NCBI GenBank assembly: GCA_938033975.1
Contig: CALHKJ010000068.1
Location: 1-15,440 of the forward strand
Source of the DNA: an uncultured Saprospiraceae bacterium
GTDB lineage: Bacteria; Bacteroidota; Bacteroidia; Chitinophagales; Saprospiraceae
Direction of reading: 5' to 3'
DNA: 15,440 nucleotides
How positions within the stretch are numbered: the stretch's first letter is position 1; each line of letters begins with the position of its first letter. Below, one piece after another: positions 1 to 6,473 of the stretch. A program made the translations under genes and the position numbers. Below the pieces are notes generated by a model. That model saw nothing but the letters and a program-made list of their open reading frames with translations. It searched no databases and was not told where the DNA came from.

Positions 1-59
1 GCTGAAAACATTACGATTACAGAGAGGAAGAAAAGGATTGATTTTAGATCATGTCTCAT
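1..59 (-). CDS. N-terminal start of a secreted protein, cut by the window edge
   Basis: Only the first 19 codons and two further bases lie in the window. Reading leftward from an ATG at 57-59, the peptide is MRHDLKSILFFLSVIVMFS, followed by a codon beginning GC (Ala). A charged start followed by a hydrophobic run ending in small residues is a typical Sec signal peptide, so the product is probably exported. A near-perfect Bacteroidota promoter sits at the expected distance upstream (86-115), and the leader just before the ATG is A-rich, which supports this start. The gene lies 72 bases downstream of the PorP/SprF-like gene on the same strand. Function cannot be told from this fragment. A further envelope or T9SS-associated protein is only a guess from the neighbourhood. 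Confidence 0.6.
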   Translation of the reverse strand, partial: MRHDLKSILFFLSVIVMFS

Positions 60-85
60 TTCCAAGTTATTTTTTAATTGCCTGC

Positions 86-115
86 CAAATATAATAAAAC
101 TAAATAAATTACAAC
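86..115 (-). promoter_or_regulatory. Bacteroidota-type promoter (-33 GTTG, -7 TATATTTG)
   Basis: On the minus strand an exact TAnnTTTG element (TATATTTG, 86-93) is preceded, 18 bases upstream, by GTTG (112-115). This matches the TTG-N17-23-TAnnTTTG pattern known for Bacteroidota housekeeping promoters. Transcription would start near position 79, about 20 bases before the ATG at 59. It would let the left-edge gene be transcribed independently of the PorP/SprF-like gene. No terminator hairpin is visible between that gene and this promoter, so read-through is also possible. Confidence 0.6.
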
Positions 116-131
116 CACAAATCATACCACT

Positions 132-1136
132 CTAGCGGAATAACATGAAGCAATCATTTATTTTCGATTCTTGTCTTTTATTTGTCAAAGTGTACAGAAT
201 TCCGATTTCGTGGCTTCCTCCCGTATTCGCTCCCAAACCAGATACAGTCAAGTCATAGCTGTAGGTGATTTTGAGTGGATCAAGGTTGACTCCAGTTGAA
301 AAAATCAGTGCATCAGTATTTTGAAGGGTATGCCTAAAATATGCCCCCAAAATTAGACTTTTTAGCTGAACATAGGCTCCTGCATTCACTTGCCAAAAAT
401 CTGCTTGATTTGCAACTAAAAGACTCGGAGATACAAACGATGGTTTTACTTGTTTATTGCCAATATCAAAGACATATTGGTATCCGATGTGCATATTCCA
501 TAGAACTGGTAGGCCCAATCTATTCTGATTATTTGCGGTAATAAAGCCTGTATCTGGGGTATTCATATGTTTCATGGTCATTCCAGCAAACCAGCTCTTG
601 TTATAAATCAAGAATCCTGTTGATATGTCCAAATAGGTTTTATTGAAGTTATCTGGCGGAATTTCAGAAGATGCAATTGGGGTTCCTCCAACTAAAATTG
701 GACCTGAAGTACTGATTTGATCTCCAAAAACAAGTTTGTTCCAATCTAAACGATTCTGGCCCAATGCCGCTTCTACCCCAATTTTGAGCTGATAATCTCC
801 TTTCAGTACTACTTTATACATGTAAGTTGCACCAAAAGTCAGGTGTTGTAGGGTTCCACCCCCACTTTTATCAGATATCATGGAAAAACCCAAACCGCTG
901 TTCGCCCTTCTAAAATACTGGTTATATCCGATAGCGTATGATTCGTATGCTTCGGGAAGGCCTGGCCACTGTAATCTATAATTTCCTGAAAACTGAGCGG
1001 CTGTTGAATTTCCGGCAAAAGCAGGGTTAATGACTAGTGGAGCGTTATAAAACTGAGAAAAAACCAAATCTTGAGCCTTAATCAGGGTGATTGAAGCGAA
1101 AAAAAGTATAATTAACAGAGAAATCGTCTTCTTCAA
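132..1136 (-). CDS. PorP/SprF family type IX secretion system membrane protein
   Basis: The 334-residue product has a signal peptide (about 1-21, ending in KAQ). Right after it comes the family hallmark at residues 22-42: an aromatic QDLVFSQFYNAP segment followed by INPAFAG. The rest consists of alternating amphipathic strands rich in Gly, Tyr and Asn, such as GLGFSMISDKSGG and a C-terminal SHEIGILYTL strand, as expected for an outer-membrane beta-barrel-like protein. Length is normal for the family. PorP is needed for T9SS function in Porphyromonas. Its homologue SprF is needed for secretion of the adhesin SprB, a type B CTD cargo, in Flavobacterium. The sequence alone does not say whether this copy is the core PorP or a cargo-specific SprF-like paralogue, so no symbol is given. 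It is divergent from porU across 97 bases, which places it in a T9SS setting. SprF-like genes usually follow their adhesin gene, and none precedes this one. Confidence 0.9.
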   Translation of the reverse strand: MKKTISLLIILFFASITLIKAQDLVFSQFYNAPLVINPAFAGNSTAAQFSGNYRLQWPGLPEAYESYAIGYNQYFRRANSGLGFSMISDKSGGGTLQHLTFGATYMYKVVLKGDYQLKIGVEAALGQNRLDWNKLVFGDQISTSGPILVGGTPIASSEIPPDNFNKTYLDISTGFLIYNKSWFAGMTMKHMNTPDTGFITANNQNRLGLPVLWNMHIGYQYVFDIGNKQVKPSFVSPSLLVANQADFWQVNAGAYVQLKSLILGAYFRHTLQNTDALIFSTGVNLDPLKITYSYDLTVSGLGANTGGSHEIGILYTLTNKRQESKINDCFMLFR

Positions 1137-1233
1137 GTCTTAGTGTTTAACTAATTTCAAATATTATTGAATCTTGCAATAGAACCGTTTTGTTAACGTT
1201 TCAATAACAACAATCGTAAGTTATAACCATCAT
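1137..1233. promoter_or_regulatory. Divergent intergenic region between the porP-like gene and porU
   Basis: These 97 bases must carry the start signals for both genes. On the minus strand AATATTTG (1158-1165) matches the -7 consensus TAnnTTTG at five of six fixed positions and would give a leader of about 15 bases for the porP-like gene, but no good -33 element precedes it. On the plus strand a TTG (1174-1176) stands 17 bases before TAACGTTTC (1194-1202), a weak -7 candidate for porU. Both assignments are tentative. No Shine-Dalgarno sequence is evident before the porU ATG. Confidence 0.3.
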
Positions 1234-4200
1234 ATGAATCAATCGTTGAAGCTAGCAATTTTATTTTGCGTAATTGTCATTTCAAGCTCTTATAATCAAC
1301 TTCTGTCACAATCAAATTTGGCAACAGGTGAAATCTACAAATTGTCAATTGCGGAGTCAGGCATCTACAGAATCAATTCTAGTTTCATTAACGATAATTT
1401 TGACATAAATGTTGGGGCAATTGATCCACAAAAAATTCAAATCTTTTGTGGAGGCGGTGGCATTCTTCCAAGACTGAATTCTGAAAGTACCATTAATGAC
1501 CCACTTGAAATTCCGATTTTAGTCACAGGTTCAGAAGACGGCAGCTTTGATTCTGGTGACTTTATTTACTTTTATGCACCAGGTCCTGAAATTTTTGCAC
1601 TTGAAAATGAAAGGCCTACCATAAATGCAAACATTTATTCTCAAGACAATTATGTTTTTATCAAGTTTAATGAAGCGACAGGAAAAAGAATAAACAATCA
1701 AAATTCTGGGGATCAAGTTGGGAGCTTACGTGAGACTACTGATAGAATTCATCGACATGAGTTAGAAAAAACAAACTTATTGGGCGACTTTGCTTCAACC
1801 CAAGGCACAGGCCAACAATGGTTTGGTGAAGCTTTTGCAAATGATTGGAATCAAGATTTTTCTCCATTTTTCACTTCCGTAAATCCCATCCCTGGCAGTA
1901 CAAGCAAAATAAGTTCACTATTTGCTGCACGTGCTAGCGTAAGTACTAGAATTCAGTATGAAATTAATGGCGAAGTTTACTCCAAAAATATTAGTCAATC
2001 CAATTTAGGCAATGTTGAATCTGTGTATGCAAAAGTAGCTACTTTAAATGAAGAACTAGTTATTGGACCAGCACCACAAATTAGATTGAATTATATGTTC
2101 AATGAATCAACAGACAAAGGTTGGTTAGACTACATTCAAATTATCACTGAAGAAAATATTTCTTACACAAACAATGAGTTACTGTTTGATTTAAATTCAA
2201 TCAACGAAGAACTTGTCGGATTTACCTTGAGTGAGCTAGGAGAAAAACAACTTTGGGATGTCAGTGATTTTTTGAATATAAGAAGATGTCTACTAGATGG
2301 AAATAGATTCACATATGCACCGAATGGTGAAGTAAGGCGGTTTAGAATCTTTGATAGTAACGGTTCATTTTTGACACCTGAGTTTGTATCTTCTATTGAA
2401 AATCAAAATTTAAAAAGCCTGACTGGTTTAGAGTATGTGATCATTTATCATGAAGATTTTATTGACGCTGCTATCAAACTTCTAGAGCACAGAACTGTAG
2501 TTGATCCCATCAACACAAATCTTGTAGAGATATCGAGTATTTATAATGAATTCTCAAGTGGAAGATCTGAACCTACTGCTATCAGGGATTTTGCTAGGAC
2601 CTTGCAGGCAACAAATCCCAATTTCAAATACATGCTATTACTGGGGGATGCATCTTACGATTATCGTGGTCTTGTGCCAGATATTCCGAAAACAAATTTT
2701 GTTCCTACCTATGAAACTATTGAATCATTAAGTCCAATAAATGGATTTCCATATGATGATTTTTTTGCTTTACTTTCTCCTCAAGAAGGAAATAATTTTG
2801 TTGGTGGTTTAGATATGAATATTGGTCGACTACCGGCAAAGACTGCAGATGAAGCGAATAATATGGTAAACAAAATTATTCATTATGATACCAATAAAAA
2901 TCAATACAACGATTGGAAAATGAGTATTGCTTTTTCAGCAGATGATGAAGATAATAACAGACATATTGATGATGCAGACAACATCGCAAAAATGGTATAT
3001 GATAGTTCTGGATTGTTTAACCAATTCAAAATTTACTTTGATGCCTTCCAACAGGTTTCTACTCCTGGGGGAGAAAGATATCCTTCAGCCAAATCAAAAA
3101 TTACTGAAACTATAAACCGAGGTGTTTTGGTTTACAATTACCTTGGCCATGGAGGTCCGAATGGTTTAGCGCAAGAAAGAGTATTGCTCAAAGACGATGT
3201 GAGAACTTGGGAAAATATTGACAAGCTTCCAATAATCATCACTGCAACATGCTCATTTACCGGTTTTGATGATCCTGGAATTATATCAGCAGGAGAAGAG
3301 GCAATACTAAATCCGAATGGTGGAGCAGTTGCATTATTTACCACTACCCGATCAGTGTATGCCGCAGACAATGCAAGACTTACTGAATCTGTATTTGAAA
3401 ATATATTTGATAAAGAAGAGGGAGACTATATGAGGATTGGTGAGATTATGAGACGTGGAAAAAATACAGGCATAGATTCTATTGATGAGAACAGTAGAAA
3501 GTTTGCACTTATTGGTGATCCCACTATGAGGTTGAACGCACCACAGCATAATGTAGTGTTAGATGAAATAAACTCTAATGAGTTGACTTCTACTTCATTG
3601 GATACCCTCAGAGCGCTAGAGCAGGTTAATTTGAAAGGACATGTAGCCACAGATGAAGGACTAACTTTAAGTTCATTTAATGGAAAAGTATTTGTTACAC
3701 TTTTTGATAAACCTGTTGATGTAAAAACATTGGTCAACGATGATAGGAGTAATGAAAAGACATTTGAGATTCAGAATAATATTCTATTTAAGGGCAGTGC
3801 CACTGTAAGCAATGGAGAATTTTCGATAGATTTTCTTCTGCCAAAAGAAATCAATTTTAATTACGGTTTTGGGAAGTTAAGTATGTATGCCACTGATGAA
3901 ATGGAGGTCGATGCAGGAGGATTTTATAAAAATATAATAATTGGAGGTTCCAATGCTTCAAACATTACTGATACTAATGGCCCAGAAATGGAGATCTTTA
4001 TGAATGATGAAACTTTTGTTGCAGGTGGTATTACCTCACTAAGCCCCACTCTTCTTGTGAAACTTGAAGATGAATTTGGGATAAATATTAGTTCGACAAG
4101 CATCGGACACGATATCACAGCCGTTATTGATGACGACGAGTCGGGGGTAATTAAGTTGAATGAATGGTACGAATCAGAGACTGATAATTTCAGCTCAGGA

Positions 4201-4638
4201 GTAGTTCGCTATCCAATTGGACAATTAGAACCGGGATTGCATAAAATTCGAATTAAAGCATGGGATTTGTGTAATAATTCTACAGAAAAAGAGTTAGAGT
4301 TCAGAGTTGTTGATAAAGATCATACGACTTTGGAGCATGTCTTAAACTATCCAAACCCATTTACTACTTCTACCAACTTTAGTTTCGAACACCAATTTGC
4401 AGGTGCTATGCTTGATATAAGCGTATCAATCTTCACATTATCCGGAAAACTGGTGAAATCAATTACCTCAACGCAACTTGCTGATGGCTTTCGTACCGAT
4501 GATATTAATTGGGACGGAAATGATGATTTTGGTTCTAAATTGGCCAAAGGCGTCTATTTATACAAAATAAAGGTACAAGATCAGGCCTCAGAGTTAGAAA
4601 TGGAGAGCGATTTTAAAAAGCTTCTTATATTAAAATAA
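1234..4638 (+). CDS. porU: Type IX secretion system sortase PorU (C25 family cysteine peptidase)
   Basis: PorU is the cell-surface sortase of the T9SS: it removes the C-terminal sorting domain of arriving cargo and joins the cargo to A-LPS or another anchor. The 1134-residue product starts with a signal peptide (about 1-26). Beta-rich domains fill roughly residues 30-430. The gingipain-type C25 peptidase domain (about 430-770) includes LLLGDASYDYRG, the catalytic His in GHGGPNG (His639) and the catalytic Cys in ATCSF (Cys673). The 34-residue spacing resembles that in gingipains. ALFTTTRSVYA and IGDPTMRLN mark the later part of the fold. The end (about 1035-1134) carries a type A-like CTD with LNYPNPF and a final GVYLYKIKV strand. 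PorU is known to keep its own CTD, which docks it to PorV. porV follows after 39 bases, the usual pairing. Both catalytic residues are present and length is normal for the family. Confidence 0.95.
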   Translation: MNQSLKLAILFCVIVISSSYNQLLSQSNLATGEIYKLSIAESGIYRINSSFINDNFDINVGAIDPQKIQIFCGGGGILPRLNSESTINDPLEIPILVTGSEDGSFDSGDFIYFYAPGPEIFALENERPTINANIYSQDNYVFIKFNEATGKRINNQNSGDQVGSLRETTDRIHRHELEKTNLLGDFASTQGTGQQWFGEAFANDWNQDFSPFFTSVNPIPGSTSKISSLFAARASVSTRIQYEINGEVYSKNISQSNLGNVESVYAKVATLNEELVIGPAPQIRLNYMFNESTDKGWLDYIQIITEENISYTNNELLFDLNSINEELVGFTLSELGEKQLWDVSDFLNIRRCLLDGNRFTYAPNGEVRRFRIFDSNGSFLTPEFVSSIENQNLKSLTGLEYVIIYHEDFIDAAIKLLEHRTVVDPINTNLVEISSIYNEFSSGRSEPTAIRDFARTLQATNPNFKYMLLLGDASYDYRGLVPDIPKTNFVPTYETIESLSPINGFPYDDFFALLSPQEGNNFVGGLDMNIGRLPAKTADEANNMVNKIIHYDTNKNQYNDWKMSIAFSADDEDNNRHIDDADNIAKMVYDSSGLFNQFKIYFDAFQQVSTPGGERYPSAKSKITETINRGVLVYNYLGHGGPNGLAQERVLLKDDVRTWENIDKLPIIITATCSFTGFDDPGIISAGEEAILNPNGGAVALFTTTRSVYAADNARLTESVFENIFDKEEGDYMRIGEIMRRGKNTGIDSIDENSRKFALIGDPTMRLNAPQHNVVLDEINSNELTSTSLDTLRALEQVNLKGHVATDEGLTLSSFNGKVFVTLFDKPVDVKTLVNDDRSNEKTFEIQNNILFKGSATVSNGEFSIDFLLPKEINFNYGFGKLSMYATDEMEVDAGGFYKNIIIGGSNASNITDTNGPEMEIFMNDETFVAGGITSLSPTLLVKLEDEFGINISSTSIGHDITAVIDDDESGVIKLNEWYESETDNFSSGVVRYPIGQLEPGLHKIRIKAWDLCNNSTEKELEFRVVDKDHTTLEHVLNYPNPFTTSTNFSFEHQFAGAMLDISVSIFTLSGKLVKSITSTQLADGFRTDDINWDGNDDFGSKLAKGVYLYKIKVQDQASELEMESDFKKLLILK

Positions 4639-4650
4639 ACTATAATAAAT

Positions 4651-4658
4651 TATATTTG
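4651..4658 (+). promoter_or_regulatory. -7 promoter element for porV (TATATTTG)
   Basis: An exact match to the Bacteroidota -7 consensus TAnnTTTG lies in the 39-base gap between porU and porV, 20 bases before the porV ATG. It would give a leader of roughly 12-15 bases. No TTG or TTTG is visible at the expected -33 distance (about 4626-4632 reads TATAT-like), so it is either a weak promoter or a chance match in AT-rich DNA. porV may be both co-transcribed with porU and expressed separately. Confidence 0.4.
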
Positions 4659-4677
4659 CACTCACAATAGCATAATA

Positions 4678-5922
4678 ATGAATAAATTCTTTTGCATAAT
4701 CACATGCATTTTTACACTAATCTTAAGTTCAGAATGCACAGCGCAGTTCAGTATTGAAGATGGTTGCATTATAGACACAAATGGAGAATGTCTGCCAAAT
4801 ACAATTTTAGGTGGCTTGCCTTTTTTAAGAATTGTGCCCGATGCAGCTGCAGGAAGTATGGGAGATACGGGGATAGCAACTGACAATGGAACAAATGCCA
4901 TTCATTTTAATGGTTCCAAATTACCATTTGTTTCTAAAGAAAGAGGGCTTGCATTTACATACACTCCATGGCTAACAAACATTGGACTTACAGATGTATA
5001 CCTTATTTACCTTTCAGGTTTCATGAAAATTGATGACCGTCAATCATTTGGAGGGGGTATCAGATTCTTTTCACTTGGTGATATCAATTTTACTGATTTG
5101 CAAGGTGGAATTACAGGACAAGGTAAACCAAGAGAATGGGAAGTTGCATTAGGATATACAACTAAATTAGCAAATAACTTTGCAGCTGGACTTACAGCAA
5201 AATACATGCTTTCGGATTTAGCAACTGGACAGATGGTCAACGGAGTTGATATTACAACTGCTACATCTTTTGCTGCTGACTTATCTTTTACTTATAACAA
5301 TGATGTGCAAGTAGGTCTTTACGACAGTAGATTAAGAATCGGCGCAGCCATTACAAACATTGGTTCTAAAGTAACATACACAAGAAACTCTGTAAGAGAT
5401 TTTATTCCAACTAATTTAGGAATTGGAGCTGCTCTTGAGATGGACTTTGATGAGTACAATACAATTACTTTCGCCTTGGATTTAAACAAGTTGATGATTC
5501 CTACTCCGATACCAAGAAATCTTGTAAATCCTGATGGTGGAGATCCAATTAGAAATCCAGATTGGGATCAAGATGATAATGACGTAGCTGATTATAGAGA
5601 AATCGGTTTATTTTCTGGAATTTTAGGAAGTTTTGGTGATGCTCCAGGAGGCTTTTCTGAAGAAATGTCAGAAATAACCTATTCTGTAGGTGTAGAGTAT
5701 TGGTATGATAAACAATTCGCTGTCAGAACTGGATACTTTTTCGAACATCCATTAAAAGGTAATAGACAATTCTTAACAGTAGGTGCTGGTCTTAAATACA
5801 ATGTATTTGGTTTTGACATTTCATATTTGGTACCAACTAGCAACACAAGAAATCCACTAGATAATACTTTGAGGTTTTCACTTCTTTTTGATTTTGAAGT
5901 TTTCCAAGGAAGTAATATCTAA
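4678..5922 (+). CDS. porV: Type IX secretion system outer membrane protein PorV
   Basis: PorV (also known as LptO/PG27) is a FadL-like outer-membrane barrel. It binds the C-terminal domain of T9SS cargo at the SprA/Sov translocon and delivers it to the PorU attachment complex. The 414-residue product has a signal peptide (about 1-22, ending CTAQ). The strongly conserved family start follows at about residues 39-65, with GGLPFLRIVPDAAAGSMGD and then ATDNGTNAIHFNGSKLPF. Strand-like repeats with GGIRFFSLGDI, FAAGLTAKYMLSDLA and AVRTGYFFEHPLKGNRQFLTVGAGL run to a final RFSLLFDFEVF strand. An acidic loop containing DWDQDDNDVADYRE (about residues 299-312) is probably extracellular. Length fits PorV. 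The gene sits directly behind porU and is closed by a clear terminator. The ATG is preceded by AATAATAATG with no Shine-Dalgarno sequence, which is usual in this phylum. Confidence 0.95.
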   Translation: MNKFFCIITCIFTLILSSECTAQFSIEDGCIIDTNGECLPNTILGGLPFLRIVPDAAAGSMGDTGIATDNGTNAIHFNGSKLPFVSKERGLAFTYTPWLTNIGLTDVYLIYLSGFMKIDDRQSFGGGIRFFSLGDINFTDLQGGITGQGKPREWEVALGYTTKLANNFAAGLTAKYMLSDLATGQMVNGVDITTATSFAADLSFTYNNDVQVGLYDSRLRIGAAITNIGSKVTYTRNSVRDFIPTNLGIGAALEMDFDEYNTITFALDLNKLMIPTPIPRNLVNPDGGDPIRNPDWDQDDNDVADYREIGLFSGILGSFGDAPGGFSEEMSEITYSVGVEYWYDKQFAVRTGYFFEHPLKGNRQFLTVGAGLKYNVFGFDISYLVPTSNTRNPLDNTLRFSLLFDFEVFQGSNI

Positions 5923-5946
5923 ATAAGTTATAAATGATAAATAAAA

Positions 5947-5976
5947 GGGGAAGGACATAAGTCTTTCCCCTTTTTT
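5947..5976 (+). terminator. Rho-independent terminator of porV, probably shared with rnpB
   Basis: GGGGAAGGAC (5947-5956) pairs with GTCTTTCCCC (5961-5970) around an ATAA loop to give a 10-base-pair stem with one G-T wobble. Six T residues follow at 5971-5976. It lies 24 bases after the porV stop. On the minus strand the same stem is followed by TTTTATTT (5939-5946), so it can also stop transcription arriving from rnpB, whose 3' end lies about 26 bases away. Confidence 0.9.
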
Positions 5977-6001
5977 GTTTTGAGTATGAACTCAATTAAA
6001 A

Positions 6002-6374
6002 ATGTTCCGATAAGCCGGATTCTGTCGAGCTCTATCATTTATCTGGCCAAATCATCACTGATTTGATCTAGCTACCTACCCTTCTTGGACTGTCTAAGAC
6101 AGATGAGCCGAACAAGCCCATTCATTAAGAAACCAAGATATACATGGTATTTCAACCCACAAGGTTTATCCCAAACTGATATTGCTATCAACTTGCGTGA
6201 GCTCTTACCTCACGTTTTCAGCTTTTCCCTTCTGCATGCAAGCATACTGAAAGGTAGTTTAGTTTCTGCGACACTGTCTATCCATGATAAATCATGGTCC
6301 ATCAGTTAGATGGTGTGGTGTTCTACGTTGTCCGGACTTTCCTCTCCAAAAATGGAGCGATAGAGTGGAACACT
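6002..6374 (-). ncRNA. rnpB: RNase P RNA, bacterial class A
   Basis: This is the catalytic RNA of ribonuclease P, which trims the 5' leaders of tRNA precursors. On the minus strand the 5' part contains the universal GAGGAAAGTCCGGAC (6330-6344), the first strand of the P4 core. Near the 3' end stands ACAGAATCCGGCTTAT (6010-6025), the complementary conserved block. The terminal helix P1 is visible: TGTTCC (6367-6372, minus) pairs with GGAACA (6003-6008, minus). GGGTAGGTAGCTAGA and AGATAAATGAT between them match other conserved segments of the class A RNA. The total of about 373 nt is normal. Ends are set from P1 and are accurate to a few bases. The gene is convergent with porV and divergent from the kinase gene. 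I could not see a convincing rnpB promoter upstream. Confidence 0.95.
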
Positions 6375-6473
6375 GCAAAATTGAGCTTTTTAAGAATAAG
6401 AAATGCCAATTCTTTAAAATTAATTCATATTAAAGAATTCTGTAATATATAATTTGCTTAAATTTACTTGATT

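Noticed and set aside
2..94. A 30-codon plus-strand frame ending at TAA 92-94 as the tail of a gene entering from the left
   Set aside because: It shows no recognisable motif, and the minus strand of the same bases has a coherent promoter, start codon and signal peptide.
3138..3737. Overlapping open frames of 65-103 codons on the minus strand within porU
   Set aside because: They are antisense to the conserved catalytic and post-catalytic parts of PorU, and their compositions look like reverse-strand translation of a real gene.
6085..6309. A 74-codon open frame on the plus strand
   Set aside because: It lies wholly inside the antisense of rnpB, whose conserved core and P1 pairing are clear, and the peptide resembles no protein I know.
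6448..6466. TATAATTTG and TAAATTTA as promoter elements for the kinase gene
   Set aside because: The first has one base too many between TA and TTTG, the second lies only eight bases from the ATG, and neither has a -33 element.
6468..6473. TTG at 6468 as the start of the histidine kinase
   Set aside because: An ATG follows two codons later (6474) and gives a normal N-terminal membrane helix; nothing favours the TTG.
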